DNA from: Streptomyces mutabilis
GTDB lineage: Bacteria; Actinomycetota; Actinomycetes; Streptomycetales; Streptomycetaceae
Direction of reading: 5' to 3'
NCBI RefSeq assembly: GCF_014649815.1
Contig: NZ_BMTT01000009.1
Span: forward strand, 186,001-250,000
Length of the DNA: 64,000 nucleotides
Made by a program: the position numbers and the translations under genes. The notes below the pieces were generated by a model that searched no databases, was not told the origin of the DNA, and saw only the letters and a program-made list of their open reading frames with translations. Positions 42,390-55,500 of the stretch are shown here, in pieces. Numbering within the stretch: the stretch's first letter is position 1; each line of letters starts with the position of its first letter.

Positions 42390-43520
42390 GTGAAGATCCG
42401 GGTGGAACGCGACGTACTCGCGGAGGCAGTGGCCTGGGCGGCTCGCAGTCTCCCGGCCCGTCCGCCGGCGCCTGTCCTCGCGGGCCTGCTGCTGAAGGCC
42501 GAGGAGGGGCAGCTGAGCCTGTCCAGCTTCGACTACGAGGTCTCCGCGCGGGTGTCGGTGGAGGCGGAGATCGAGGAGGAGGGCACGGTCCTCGTCTCCG
42601 GGCGCCTGCTCGCCGACATCTCCCGCGCCCTTCCCAACCGGCCGGTGGAGATCTCCACAGACGGTGTACGGGCGACGGTGGTCTGCGGGTCCTCGCGGTT
42701 CACCCTCCACACCCTGCCGGTGGAGGAGTACCCGGCGCTGCCGCAGATGCCGGAGGCCACGGGCACCGTCCCCGGTGAAGTCTTCGCCTCGGCCGTGCAG
42801 CAGGTCGCCATCGCCGCGGGCCGCGACGACACGTTGCCCGTCCTCACCGGTGTGCGCATCGAGATCGAGGGCGACTCGGTGACGCTGGCCTCCACCGACC
42901 GCTACCGCTTCGCCGTCCGCGAGTTCCTGTGGAAGCCGGAGAATCCGGAGGTCTCCGCGGTCGCCCTGGTGCCGGCGAAGACGCTGCAGGACACCGCCAA
43001 GGCGCTGACCAGCGGTGACCAGGTGATCCTGGCTCTGTCCGGTTCCGGTGCGGGTGAGGGTCTGATCGGTTTCGAGGGTGCGGGCCGCCGGACGACGACG
43101 CGTCTGCTGGAGGGTGACCTCCCGAAGTACAAGACGCTGTTCCCGACGGAGTTCAACAGCGTCGCCGTGATCGAGACCGCCCCCTTCGTGGAGGCCGTCA
43201 AGCGCGTTGCCCTGGTCGCCGAGCGCAACACCCCGGTGCGGCTCAGCTTCGAGCAGGGCGTGCTGATCCTGGAGGCAGGTTCCAGCGACGACGCACAGGC
43301 TGTGGAAAGGGTCGACGCCCAGCTGGAGGGCGACGACATCTCGATCGCCTTCAACCCGACGTTCCTGCTGGACGGTCTGAGTGCCATCGACTCCCCGGTG
43401 GCCCAGCTGTCCTTCACGACGTCCACGAAGCCGGCGCTGCTCAGCGGCAAGCCGGCCCTGGACGCCGAGGCGGACGAGGCCTACAAGTACCTGATCATGC
43501 CGGTGCGGCTGAGCGGCTGA
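42390..43520 (+). CDS. dnaN: DNA polymerase III beta subunit (sliding clamp)
   Basis: A 376-residue processivity clamp; dimers encircle DNA and tether polymerase and repair factors. Three clamp folds are visible, with LPVLTGVRIEIEGDSVTLASTDRYR in the second and the C-terminal YLIMPVRLSG that forms part of the partner-binding pocket. The GTG at 42390 is preceded by AGGAGG. The stop codon lies within a tandem triple of the octamer GAGCGGCT. It is the first gene to the right of oriC. Confidence 0.97.
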   Translation: MKIRVERDVLAEAVAWAARSLPARPPAPVLAGLLLKAEEGQLSLSSFDYEVSARVSVEAEIEEEGTVLVSGRLLADISRALPNRPVEISTDGVRATVVCGSSRFTLHTLPVEEYPALPQMPEATGTVPGEVFASAVQQVAIAAGRDDTLPVLTGVRIEIEGDSVTLASTDRYRFAVREFLWKPENPEVSAVALVPAKTLQDTAKALTSGDQVILALSGSGAGEGLIGFEGAGRRTTTRLLEGDLPKYKTLFPTEFNSVAVIETAPFVEAVKRVALVAERNTPVRLSFEQGVLILEAGSSDDAQAVERVDAQLEGDDISIAFNPTFLLDGLSAIDSPVAQLSFTTSTKPALLSGKPALDAEADEAYKYLIMPVRLSG

Positions 43521-43570
43521 GCGGCTGAGCGGCTGCTCCCTCAGGGGGTCCGGCAGGGGCCGACGTCCGG

Positions 43571-43579
43571 TTGTCCACA
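43571..43579 (+). promoter_or_regulatory. Perfect DnaA box upstream of gnd
   Basis: TTGTCCACA in the 227 bp dnaN-gnd gap. It lies about 1.2 kb outside oriC and is one of only three perfect boxes noticed in the window. Confidence 0.6.
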
Positions 43580-43603
43580 GGCTGAGGACGAACGTGCAGG
43601 TGA

Positions 43604-43629
43604 GGGCGTACGTATGAGCGCGTACGCCC
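43604..43629 (+). terminator. Hairpin after dnaN
   Basis: GGGCGTACG (43604-43612) and CGTACGCCC (43621-43629), an 8 nt loop, 83 bp after dnaN. It may terminate dnaN or act as an operator for gnd. Confidence 0.5.
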
Positions 43630-43747
43630 ACAGCTGTGCACGGACGTCCGGGTTTAGGCTCGGGGCGGGTACGAAAGTGCCGCGGCACGCCTTCCGGCCG
43701 GTCGGACGTGCCGCCCCGCCACCTCGCACACCTAAGGAACGCAACTG

Positions 43748-44623
43748 ATGGAGCTCGGTCTCGTCGGCCTCGGCAAGATGGGCGGCAACATGCGCGAGCG
43801 GATCCGCCGCGCGGGCCACACCGTCGTCGGATACGACCGCAATCCCGACCTCGCCGATGTCCACAGCCTGGACGAGCTTGTGGGCAAGCTCGAGGGCCCG
43901 CGCGTGGTCTGGGTGATGGTCCCGGCAGGTGAGGCCACTCAGGCCACCATCGACCGTCTCGGCGAGCTGTTGGAGCCCGGTGACGTCGTCGTGGACGGCG
44001 GCAACTCCCGCTGGACGGACGACGAGAAGCACGCCGAGGAGCTGGCAGCCAAGGGCATAGGCTTCGTCGACTGCGGTGTCTCCGGTGGCGTGTGGGGCCT
44101 GGAGAACGGCTACGCGCTGATGTACGGCGGCGACGCGGAGAACGTCGCGAAGGTGCAGCCGATCTTCGATGCCCTCAAGCCGGAGGGCGACTTCGGTTCC
44201 GTGCACGCCGGCAAGGTCGGCGCGGGCCACTTCGCGAAGATGGTCCACAACGGCATCGAGTACGCCATGATGCAGGCCTACGCCGAGGGCTGGGAGCTGC
44301 TGGAGAAGGTCGACTCCGTGGACAACGTCCGCGAGGTCTTCCGCTCCTGGCAGGAGGGCACGGTCATCCGGTCCTGGCTGCTGGACCTGGCCGTCAACGC
44401 GCTCGACGAAGACGAGCACCTGGGCGGGCTGCGCGGTTACGCGCAGGACTCCGGTGAGGGACGCTGGACCGTGGAGGCCGCGATCGACAACGCGGTGCCG
44501 CTGCCGGCGATCACCGCGTCGCTGTTCGCGCGGTTCGCGTCCCGGCAGGACGACTCGCCGCAGATGAAGATGATCGCCGCGCTGCGCAACCAGTTCGGCG
44601 GCCACGCGGTCGAGAAGAAGTAG
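43748..44623 (+). CDS. gnd: 6-Phosphogluconate dehydrogenase (short, GndA/YqeC type)
   Basis: A 291-residue enzyme that oxidatively decarboxylates 6-phosphogluconate to ribulose-5-phosphate in the pentose phosphate pathway. [12 protein letters not shown] (4-15) is the dinucleotide-binding loop; [10 protein letters not shown] and [16 protein letters not shown] are the substrate motifs; [15 protein letters not shown] holds the catalytic lysine region. It is shorter than the 470-residue NADP enzyme of enteric bacteria, and this form is often NAD-preferring. It sits between dnaN and recF, as usual in actinobacteria. Confidence 0.93.
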   Translation: MELGLVGLGKMGGNMRERIRRAGHTVVGYDRNPDLADVHSLDELVGKLEGPRVVWVMVPAGEATQATIDRLGELLEPGDVVVDGGNSRWTDDEKHAEELAAKGIGFVDCGVSGGVWGLENGYALMYGGDAENVAKVQPIFDALKPEGDFGSVHAGKVGAGHFAKMVHNGIEYAMMQAYAEGWELLEKVDSVDNVREVFRSWQEGTVIRSWLLDLAVNALDEDEHLGGLRGYAQDSGEGRWTVEAAIDNAVPLPAITASLFARFASRQDDSPQMKMIAALRNQFGGHAVEKK

Positions 44624-44652
44624 CGAAAGGCTGGGGAGGTCGGCGCACGACC

Positions 44653-45774
44653 ATGCACGTCACGCATCTGTCGCTGGCCGACTTCCGCTCGTACGCCCGG
44701 GTCGAGGTCCCGCTGGACCCGGGCGTCACGGCCTTCGTCGGTCCGAACGGGCAGGGCAAGACCAACCTGGTCGAGGCGGTCGGCTACCTGGCCACCCTCG
44801 GCAGCCACCGGGTCTCCTCCGACGCCCCCCTGGTCCGCATGGGTGCCGAGCGGGCCGTGATCCGTGCCCAGGTCCGGCAGGGTGAGCGGCAGCAGCTGAT
44901 CGAGCTGGAGCTGAACCCGGGCAAGGCCAACCGCGCCCGCATCAACAGGTCCTCGCAGGTCAGGCCCCGTGATGTGCTCGGCATCGTCCGTAGCGTCCTG
45001 TTCGCGCCCGAGGATCTCGCCCTGGTCAAGGGCGACCCTGGGGAACGGCGTCGCTTCCTGGACGAGCTGATCACGGCGCGCTCCCCGCGCATGGCCGGTG
45101 TGCGCTCCGACTACGACCGGGTCCTCAAGCAGCGCAACACCTTGCTGAAGTCGGCCGCGCTGGCCCGCCGGCACGGTGGACGCACGATGGACCTGTCCAC
45201 GCTGGACGTCTGGGACCAGCACCTCGCGCGCGCGGGCGCCGAACTCCTCGCTCAGCGTCTGGACCTGATCGCCGCCGTGCAGCCGCTGGCCGACAAGGCG
45301 TACGAGCAGCTGGCCCCGGGCGGCGGCCCCCTCGCCCTGGAGTACAAGCCGTCGGCGCCCGGCGAGTCGCACACGCGCGAGGACCTGTACGAGCAGCTGA
45401 TGGGGGCGCTCGCCGAGGCCCGCAAGCAGGAGATCGAGCGGGGCGTCACCCTGGTGGGGCCGCACCGGGACGACCTGCTGCTGAAGCTCGGTTCGCTGCC
45501 CGCCAAGGGCTACGCGTCCCACGGCGAGTCGTGGTCGTACGCGCTGGCGCTGCGCCTGGCCTCGTTCGATCTGCTGCGGGCGGAGGGCAACGAGCCGGTC
45601 CTCGTCCTGGACGACGTCTTCGCCGAGCTGGACGCACGGCGTCGGGAGCGGCTGGCGGAGCTGGTGGCGCCCGGTGAGCAGGTGCTGGTGACTGCCGCGG
45701 TCGACGACGATGTGCCGGCCGTGCTGGCCGGTGCGCGGTTCGCGGTGGCGGAGGGGACGGTGGAGCGCGTATGA
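44653..45774 (+). CDS. recF: DNA replication and repair protein RecF
   Basis: A 373-residue SMC-like ATPase that loads RecA at gaps through the RecFOR pathway. [19 protein letters not shown] is the N-terminal signature. Walker A is GPNGQGKT (30-37), the ABC signature region lies near [11 protein letters not shown], and Walker B is [13 protein letters not shown]. The length is normal. The ATG starts 29 bp after gnd, and the stop overlaps the next gene as ATGA. Confidence 0.97.
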   Translation: MHVTHLSLADFRSYARVEVPLDPGVTAFVGPNGQGKTNLVEAVGYLATLGSHRVSSDAPLVRMGAERAVIRAQVRQGERQQLIELELNPGKANRARINRSSQVRPRDVLGIVRSVLFAPEDLALVKGDPGERRRFLDELITARSPRMAGVRSDYDRVLKQRNTLLKSAALARRHGGRTMDLSTLDVWDQHLARAGAELLAQRLDLIAAVQPLADKAYEQLAPGGGPLALEYKPSAPGESHTREDLYEQLMGALAEARKQEIERGVTLVGPHRDDLLLKLGSLPAKGYASHGESWSYALALRLASFDLLRAEGNEPVLVLDDVFAELDARRRERLAELVAPGEQVLVTAAVDDDVPAVLAGARFAVAEGTVERV

Positions 45775-46343
45775 GCGCGCAGGGACCGCTTCCCGGCCGA
45801 CCGTCCGGCGATCGGGGCCCGGGTCAGGGAGATCCGGAGCCTTCGGGCGTCGACCTGGCCCGTGTCGCGCTCAGGGCGGCGCGCGAGGCGGCACGCGCGC
45901 GTGGGGATGCCGCGCAGCAGAAGAAGCAGGCGCGCCGCGGTGGCCTGCGTTCCGGTGCGCGCGCCGACGGTCGTGACCCGATGGCGCTGGGGTCGGCGAT
46001 CAACCGGCTGATCACCGAGCGCGGCTGGGAGACGCCGGCCGCGGTGGGCGGCGTGATGGGGCGCTGGCCGCAGATCGTCGGCGAGGACGTGGCGAAGCAC
46101 TGTGTGCCGGAGCGGTACGACGAGGACGAGCGGGTGTTGATCGTCCGCTGCGACTCGACGGCGTGGGCGACGAATCTGCGGTTGCTCGCGCCGACGCTGG
46201 TGGCGCGGCTCAACGAGGACCTCGGGCACGGGTCGGTTCGGATGATCAAGGTGCTGGGACCGGGTGGTCCCGGGGGTGCCGGTCGTCGGTACGGTCCGTT
46301 GCGCGCACCTGGCAGCCGGGGGCCGGGAGACACCTACGGGTGA
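45771..46343 (+). CDS. dciA: DciA-like DUF721 protein (helicase loader)
   Basis: A 190-residue protein. An acidic and then basic, Arg-rich N-terminal extension precedes the DUF721 core (about 75-160: [20 protein letters not shown], then [13 protein letters not shown]). DUF721 proteins, renamed DciA, interact with DnaB and support its loading in bacteria lacking DnaC. A streptomycete lacks dnaC, so this is the probable loader. Its ATG overlaps the recF stop, so the two are translationally coupled. The Gly-rich C-terminus is unstructured. Confidence 0.85.
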   Translation: MSAQGPLPGRPSGDRGPGQGDPEPSGVDLARVALRAAREAARARGDAAQQKKQARRGGLRSGARADGRDPMALGSAINRLITERGWETPAAVGGVMGRWPQIVGEDVAKHCVPERYDEDERVLIVRCDSTAWATNLRLLAPTLVARLNEDLGHGSVRMIKVLGPGGPGGAGRRYGPLRAPGSRGPGDTYG

Positions 46344-48849
<2,506 letters not shown>

Positions 48850-48891
48850 GTCGGTCTCAGCTGACCGCACCAGGAAGGACCTTCACCAGCA

Positions 48892-51486
48892 ATGACCGAC
48901 GAGAACACCCCTGTGACGACGCCCGAGGGTGACGCCCTCGCCATGCGTGTCGAGCCCGTCGGGCTCGAGACGGAGATGCAGCGCTCGTACCTCGACTACG
49001 CGATGTCCGTCATCGTCTCGCGTGCGCTGCCCGACGTCCGCGACGGCCTCAAGCCCGTCCACCGGCGCGTGCTGTACGCGATGTACGACGGCGGCTACCG
49101 CCCCGAGCGCGGCTTCTACAAGTGCGCCCGCGTCGTCGGCGACGTCATGGGCAACTACCACCCGCACGGCGACTCCTCCATCTACGACGCCCTGGTCCGC
49201 CTCGCCCAGCCCTGGTCGATGCGCATGCCGCTCGTCGATTCCAACGGCAACTTCGGCTCGCCGGGCAACGACCCGGCGGCGGCCATGCGGTACACCGAGT
49301 GCAAGATGGCGCCGCTGTCGATGGAGATGGTCCGCGACATCGACGAGGAGACCGTCGACTTCACGGACAACTACGACGGCCGCTCCCAGGAACCGACCGT
49401 CCTGCCTGCCCGCTTCCCGAACCTGCTGATCAACGGCTCGGCCGGTATCGCGGTCGGTATGGCGACCAACATCCCGCCGCACAACCTGCGCGAGGTCGCG
49501 GCCGGCGCCCAGTGGTACCTGGAGAACTACGAGGCCTCGCACGAGGAGCTGCTGGACGCGCTCATCGAACGCATCAAGGGCCCCGACTTCCCGACCGGTG
49601 CCCTGGTGGTGGGCCGCAGGGGCATCGAGGAGGCCTACCGCACCGGGCGCGGCTCGATCACCATGCGCGCGGTGGTCGAGGTGGAGGAGATCCAGAACCG
49701 CCAGTGCCTGGTGGTCACGGAGCTGCCCTACCAGGTCAACCCGGACAACCTCGCGCAGAAGATCGCCGACCTGGTGAAGGACGGCAAGATCGGCGGCATC
49801 GCGGACGTCCGCGACGAGACGTCGTCGCGCACCGGGCAGCGCCTGGTCATCGTCCTCAAGCGGGACGCGGTCGCCAAGGTCGTCCTGAACAACCTGTACA
49901 AGCACACCGACCTGCAGACCAACTTCGGCGCCAACATGCTGGCCCTGGTCGACGGCGTGCCGCGCACCCTGTCCCTGGACGCGTTCATCCGTCACTGGGT
50001 GAACCACCAGATCGAGGTCATCGTCCGCCGTACGCGCTTCCGCCTGCGCAAGGCGGAGGAGCGGGCGCACATCCTGCGCGGTCTGCTCAAGGCCCTGGAC
50101 GCGATCGACGAGGTCATCGCGCTGATCCGGCGCAGCGACACCGTCGAGATCGCCCGCGGCGGCCTGATGGACCTCCTCGACATCGACGAGATCCAGGCCA
50201 ACGCGATCCTGGAGATGCAGCTGCGGCGCCTGGCGGCCCTGGAGCGGCAGAAGATCGTCCAGGAGCACGACGAACTCCAGGCGAAGATCAACGAGTACAA
50301 AGAGATCCTGGCCTCCCCGGTCCGCCAGCGCGGCATCGTCAGCGCGGAGCTGACGGCGCTGGTCGAGAAGTACGGCGACGACCGCAAGACCAAGCTGATC
50401 CCGTACGAGGGCGACATGTCCATCGAGGACCTGATCGCCGAGGAGGACATCGTCGTCACGGTCACCCGGGGCGGCTACATCAAGCGCACCAAGACCGACG
50501 ACTACCGGGCGCAGAAGCGCGGCGGCAAGGGCGTGCGCGGCACGAAGCTCAAGGAAGACGACATCGTCAACCACTTCTTCGTGTCCACCACGCACCACTG
50601 GCTGCTGTTCTTCACCAACAAGGGCCGGGTCTACCGGGTGAAGGCGTACGAGCTGCCCGACGCCGGCCGGGACGCGCGCGGTCAGCACGTGGCGAACCTG
50701 CTGGCCTTCCAGCCGGACGAGACGATCGCCCAGATCCGTGCGATCCGTGACTACGAGGCGGTGCCCTACCTGGTCCTGGCCACCAAGGCGGGCCTGGTGA
50801 AGAAGACGCCGCTGAAGGACTACGACTCGCCGCGTTCCGGTGGCGTGATCGCCATCAACCTGCGCGAGCAGCAGGACGGCAGCGACGACGAGCTGATCGG
50901 AGCCGAACTCGTCTCGGCCGAGGACGATCTGCTGCTGATCAGCAAGAAGGCGCAGTCGATCAGGTTCACCGCCTCCGACGACACGCTGCGGCCCATGGGC
51001 CGTGCCACCTCGGGCGTGAAGGGCATGAGTTTCCGCGAAGGGGACGAACTGCTCTCGATGAATGTTGTTCGAGCCGGTACGTTCGTGTTCACTGCCACCG
51101 ACGGCGGATACGCGAAGCGGACCTCCGTCGACGAGTACCGCGTCCAGGGCCGTGGCGGCCTCGGCATCAAGGCTGCGAAGATCGTCGAGGACCGTGGATC
51201 GCTCGTGGGCGCGCTGGTGGTCGAGGAGCACGACGAGATCCTCGCCATCACACTCTCGGGCGGTGTGATTCGTACGCGAGTCAGCGAGGTCAGGGAGACG
51301 GGCCGTGACACCATGGGCGTCCAGCTGATCAATCTGGGCAAGCGCGATGCCGTGGTCGGCATCGCGCGCAACGCCGAGGCGGGACGCGAGGCGGAGGAGG
51401 TCGACGGCGACGTGGTCGTCGACGAGGCCGCCGAGGGTGCCGCGACCACCGGCATGGACGAGGGTGAGGCGCCCTCGGCCGAGTAG
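48892..51486 (+). CDS. gyrA: DNA gyrase subunit A
   Basis: An 864-residue DNA-cleaving subunit. The catalytic tyrosine lies in [10 protein letters not shown]; the quinolone-determining region reads [18 protein letters not shown], with Ser and Asp retained at the two main resistance positions, so the allele looks quinolone-sensitive. The GyrA box reads RRGGKG ([10 protein letters not shown]), and the C-terminal beta-pinwheel repeats (about 500-840) are intact. An acidic tail ([20 protein letters not shown]) ends the protein. Its ATG follows AGGAAGG. Confidence 0.98.
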   Translation: MTDENTPVTTPEGDALAMRVEPVGLETEMQRSYLDYAMSVIVSRALPDVRDGLKPVHRRVLYAMYDGGYRPERGFYKCARVVGDVMGNYHPHGDSSIYDALVRLAQPWSMRMPLVDSNGNFGSPGNDPAAAMRYTECKMAPLSMEMVRDIDEETVDFTDNYDGRSQEPTVLPARFPNLLINGSAGIAVGMATNIPPHNLREVAAGAQWYLENYEASHEELLDALIERIKGPDFPTGALVVGRRGIEEAYRTGRGSITMRAVVEVEEIQNRQCLVVTELPYQVNPDNLAQKIADLVKDGKIGGIADVRDETSSRTGQRLVIVLKRDAVAKVVLNNLYKHTDLQTNFGANMLALVDGVPRTLSLDAFIRHWVNHQIEVIVRRTRFRLRKAEERAHILRGLLKALDAIDEVIALIRRSDTVEIARGGLMDLLDIDEIQANAILEMQLRRLAALERQKIVQEHDELQAKINEYKEILASPVRQRGIVSAELTALVEKYGDDRKTKLIPYEGDMSIEDLIAEEDIVVTVTRGGYIKRTKTDDYRAQKRGGKGVRGTKLKEDDIVNHFFVSTTHHWLLFFTNKGRVYRVKAYELPDAGRDARGQHVANLLAFQPDETIAQIRAIRDYEAVPYLVLATKAGLVKKTPLKDYDSPRSGGVIAINLREQQDGSDDELIGAELVSAEDDLLLISKKAQSIRFTASDDTLRPMGRATSGVKGMSFREGDELLSMNVVRAGTFVFTATDGGYAKRTSVDEYRVQGRGGLGIKAAKIVEDRGSLVGALVVEEHDEILAITLSGGVIRTRVSEVRETGRDTMGVQLINLGKRDAVVGIARNAEAGREAEEVDGDVVVDEAAEGAATTGMDEGEAPSAE

Positions 51487-51504
51487 CACGAGGAGAGAGT
51501 CATC

Positions 51505-52227
51505 GTGAGCGGAGCCACGGGCGCCGGATCGGCCGGTACCTCCAGGGGTACGGAAACGGACGGGGGCGGCCGTGGCTCCGCCACGCGTGCGGCGGATCCG
51601 CACACGACTCAGCTGCGCAAGATCGAAGACGGAGCGACCGACTCGCACTCGGGGAGCTCGTCCCACACGCATTCCCAGGGGGGAACTGTGACGGACACCC
51701 GGGGCCAGCAGACCCAGCAGGCGGCCTCGCCGCTGCCGGGAGAACGGCAGCCCCAGCAGCCCGGCGGCCCGTACCACCCGCCGCAGGCTTACCAGACCCA
51801 GGGCGGCAACGCCGCCGCGGTGCGCCGTCCGCGCACCGGCGCCCGCACCGCGCCCCGCGTCCGCAAGGCGCGTCTGCGCGTGGCCAAGGCGGACCCGTGG
51901 TCGGTGATGAAGGTCAGCTTCCTGCTCTCCATCGCGCTCGGCATCTGCACCATCGTCGCGGCGGCCGTGCTGTGGATGGTCATGGATGCCATGGGTGTCT
52001 TCTCGACCGTCGGCGGCACCATCTCGGAGGCGACCGGCTCCAACGAGTCCAACGGCTTCGACCTGCAGTCCTTCCTGTCGCTGCCCAACGTGCTGCTGTT
52101 CACGACGGTCATCGCGGTCATCGACGTCGTCCTCGCGACGGCTCTGGCCACGCTCGGCGCGTTCATCTACAACCTGTCCGCGGGCTTCGTCGGCGGTGTG
52201 GAGCTGACGCTCGCCGAGGACGAGTGA
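51505..52227 (+). CDS. DUF3566 membrane protein downstream of gyrA
   Basis: A 240-residue protein. Residues 1-125 are low-complexity, polar and cytoplasmic; a basic patch (RVRKARLRVAKADPWSV) leads to two transmembrane helices (about residues 134-160 and 195-220) separated by an extracellular loop. This matches the DUF3566 family, found after gyrA in actinobacteria (Rv0007 in M. tuberculosis). Function unknown; a membrane anchor role near the origin is speculative. GTG start behind GAGAGAG, 18 bp from gyrA, so cotranscribed. Confidence 0.88.
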   Translation: MSGATGAGSAGTSRGTETDGGGRGSATRAADPHTTQLRKIEDGATDSHSGSSSHTHSQGGTVTDTRGQQTQQAASPLPGERQPQQPGGPYHPPQAYQTQGGNAAAVRRPRTGARTAPRVRKARLRVAKADPWSVMKVSFLLSIALGICTIVAAAVLWMVMDAMGVFSTVGGTISEATGSNESNGFDLQSFLSLPNVLLFTTVIAVIDVVLATALATLGAFIYNLSAGFVGGVELTLAEDE

Positions 52228-52258
52228 TCGCCGCTCGCCTGCCCTGCGCCAACCGATT

Positions 52259-52287
52259 TTGGGACTGCCCGCCTCGTGCGCTAATCT
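52259..52287 (+). promoter_or_regulatory. Predicted tRNA-Ile promoter
   Basis: TTGGGA (52259-52264), a 17 bp spacer and TAATCT (52282-52287), about 40 bp before the mature tRNA. Confidence 0.6.
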
Positions 52288-52327
52288 TCAGGAGTCAGCG
52301 CGCGGGACACACACCGCAGAGCGCGGC

Positions 52328-52404
52328 GGGGCTATAGCTCAGTTGGTTAGAGCGCATCCCTGATAAGGATGAGGCCACAGGTTCAAATCCTGTTAGCCCC
52401 ACCA
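52328..52404 (+). tRNA. ileT: tRNA-Ile (anticodon GAU)
   Basis: A 77 nt tRNA with encoded CCA. The acceptor stem GGGGCTA pairs with TAGCCCC; the D arm is GCTC...GAGC, the anticodon GAT is at 52362-52364, and the T arm is ACAGG/CCTGT with GTTCAAATC. Every arm is paired. It decodes AUU and AUC. The tRNA-Ala that often follows it in actinobacteria is not seen here. Confidence 0.97.
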
Positions 52405-52410
52405 GCACAG

Positions 52411-52440
52411 AGACCCCCAGTCGGATTCGACTGGGGGTCT
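52411..52440. terminator. Terminator after tRNA-Ile
   Basis: AGACCCCCAGTCG (52411-52423) pairs perfectly with its complement (52428-52440) over a GATT loop. Confidence 0.85.
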
Positions 52441-52533
52441 TCTCCGTTCGCGCCCGGCCGCCGACGACGGGGGATACGGCGGCGGCCGGGCTGTGGCTCA
52501 GGCTAACAAGGGCGGACGGGGCGCGGGAAGGAT

Positions 52534-55500
52534 TCAACGCTCGCACGGTGGTTCGTACGAGAGGCGTGGCAGGTACTCGTGCCACCTTTCCTCGGTCAGC
52601 ACGCCCCGGGTCGCGGAGCAGATGCGGTCGATGGCGTCGTCCACGTCCAGGTTCCACAGGCGGACGCTGTCCGTGCCGCTCGACACCCCGAGCATGTGGC
52701 GCACAGGACTGAAGGTGAGGAAGCCGCCCGTCTTGGCGTTGGGGCTCATCGCCTCGCCGATCGGTGAGGGATCGGTGGGTGCGGTGACGTCCCAGAGGCG
52801 GACCGTGTTGTCGTTGGCGCCGCTGGCCAGGGTGGCGCCGTCCCGGCTGAACGTCAGCGACACCACCGAGTCGGTGTGGCCGGTCAGCGGCTCACCGGCC
52901 GGCATGGGGCGGCCCGGGTCGGTGACGCTCCAGAGGCGGACCGTGCCGTCGTCGCTGCCGCTGGCCAGCGTACGGCCGTCCGGGCTGTAGGCGAGGGCGT
53001 TGACGGGCCCGAGGTGCCCTGTGCGGGAGGCGCCGAGGGCGGTGGCGTGCGTGGGGTCGGTCACGTCCCAGAGCCGTACGGTGTCGTCCGCGCCGCCGCT
53101 GGCGAGGGTGCGGCCGTCCGGGCTGAAGGCGAGGGTGTTGACGTAACCGGTGTGGCCGGTGAGCGGCTCGCCGCGCGGGCGGGGGCGGGACGGGTCCTCG
53201 GTGTTCCACAGCTGGACGCTGCGGTCCTCCTGTGCGGTGGCCAGGGTGCGGCCGTCCGGGCTGAAGGCGAGGGTGTCGGGGCCGGCGTAGCGGGTGCGCA
53301 GCGCCACCGGGGGGCCGTGGGCGGTGGGCCGGGACGGGTCCGTGACGTCCCACAACTGCATCGCGCGGCTGCCCGTCAGCACGGCGAGGGTGCGGCCGTC
53401 CGGCGAGAACACCAGGGAGCGGACGTCGCCCTCTCCCGGCCTGAAGGGTTCGCCCAGGGACACGGGCCGGGCGGGTTCGGCGACGTTCCACAGCCGCACC
53501 CGTCCGTCGCGGGCGGCGGTGGCCAGCACGTGTCCGTCCGTACGGAACGCGCCGATGCGGCCGATCATGTCCGACGTGGGCAGTGACCACAGACGGACCT
53601 TGCTGTCGCCGCTGCCGGTGGCGAGGGTGTGGCCGTCCGGGCTGAACCCCAGCGCGTACATCTCCCCGCTGCTGCCCGCGAGGGGCACGCCGACCTGCGA
53701 GGGGTAGGCCGGGTCGCTGACGTTCCACAGGCTCGCCGTGCTGTCCGCGCTGCTCGCGGCGAGCGTGTCGCCGTCGGGGCTGAAGGCCACGGACCAGACG
53801 GGCCCGGTGTGGCCGGTCAGCGGCGAGCCGATCCGCGCGGCGTCGTGCGGGTCGGTTACGTTCCACAGCCGTACGGTGTCGTCCGCGCTGCCGCTGGCGA
53901 TGGTGCGGCCGTCGGGGCTGAAGGCCACGGAGTGGATCAGGCCGGTGTGGCCGGCCAGCGGGGAGCCGATCCGGGTCGCTCCGTGCGGATCGGCGACGTC
54001 CCACAGGTGGACCGTCTCGTCGTCGCCGCCTGCCGCCAGCGTTCGCCCGTCGGGGCTGAACGCCACCGAGCGCACCGCCGCGGTGGCGCCCGTCAAGGTG
54101 TCCACGGCCTTCGGCCGCCCGGGGTCGGCCACGTCCCACAGCCGTACGGCGTGGTCGTCGTGGGCGGAGGCGAGGGTGCGGCCGTCCGGGCTGAAGGCGA
54201 GCAGGTAGACGGTGCCGCCGCGGCCGGGCAGCGGATCACCGAGCCGGCGCGGCTCGCCGGGGTCCGACACGTCCCACAGCCTGATCATGCCGTCGTCCGA
54301 GGCGCTGGCGAGGGTGCGGCCGTCCGGGCTGAACACGGCGGTGCTCACCCAGCTGGTGTGACCGGTGAGGGGTCGGCCCAGCGGTTCGGGGCGAGCGGGG
54401 TCCGACACGTCCCACAGCCGTACGGTCCGGTCGTAGCTCGCGGTTGCCAGGGTCCGCCCGTCCGGACTGAAGGAGGTCAGGTAGACGGCGCCGGTGTGGC
54501 CGAGGAGCGGTGTGGCCAGGGGCGCGTTCACGATCGAGATCAGGCGGTTCTTCACGTCCGCGTCGTCCGGGCGCAGGCGGTGCGCCGCCAGGTCGAGCTG
54601 GGCCGACAGCGACGGGTCCGTGTACTGGACGCGGTCCGCCTCGGCGACCACCTGCTCGAACACCGCGTCGTTGCGCTGTTGCCAGGCGATCACCGCCGAA
54701 CCGACCGCGAGCAGCGCCAGGACGACCAGGGACGACACCGCGGCTCGCCTGATCAGGACGGTGCGCCTGCGCAGTCCGACCGCGGCGGCCAGGAAGTCCA
54801 CCGCGCCGCGGGTGAGGAAGGTGCCGTCGGCGGACTCCGCCCAGCCGCGGGCCTGCTCGAGCCGGGAGCCCCGGTAGAGCAGCGAGGAGTCGCGGTCCGA
54901 CTCCTCCCAGGCCCGGCCGTCCTCCTCCAGACGCTGCCGCAGCAGGTTGCCGGCCCGGTCCTCGTCGATCCAGTCGCGCAGGCGCGGCCAGGCGTGCAGC
55001 AGCGCCTCGTGGGTGATCTCCACGGTGTCCGCGTCGAGGGTCACCAGCCGGGCGCGCACCAGCGCCTCCAGGGACTCCTCGGTCTTCTCCGGGTCCCGGG
55101 ACTCCTCGGCCAGCCGGCGCCGGGTGCCCCGCCTGCGGGTGGCCTGGGTGTCCTCGCTCACCCGGACCAGCCGGAGCAGCAGCAGCCGCGCGGCCGTGCG
55201 CGCCGCCGGGTCGAGGTCCGACCAGGCCCGCTCGGCGGTCGCCGCCACCGCCCCCTGGATGCCGCCGGCCGCGCGGTAACCCGCCAGCGTCAGCCGGCCC
55301 GCCTTGCGGCGCTGCCAGGTGGCCAGCAGGGCGTGGGACAGCAGCGGCAGCACGCCCGCGTCGTGAGCACCGCGTGGGCCGTCGGCGCCGACCTCCCGGA
55401 CGATCAGCTCCGCCAGTCCGGGCTCCAACTCCATGCCCACGGCCCGGGCCGGGCCGGTGACCGCCTCGCGCAGTTCCGAGGTGGTCAGCGGTCCGAGCAC

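Noticed and set aside
48883-51777. 964-codon open frame antisense to gyrA
   Set aside because: It mirrors gyrA codon bias; no ribosome site or family resemblance.
52405-52533. tRNA-Ala expected after tRNA-Ile
   Set aside because: No cloverleaf is present here or elsewhere in the window by eye.
52700-54530. Tandem DNA repeats suggesting a mobile or satellite element
   Set aside because: They are the WD40 blades of one intact reading frame.
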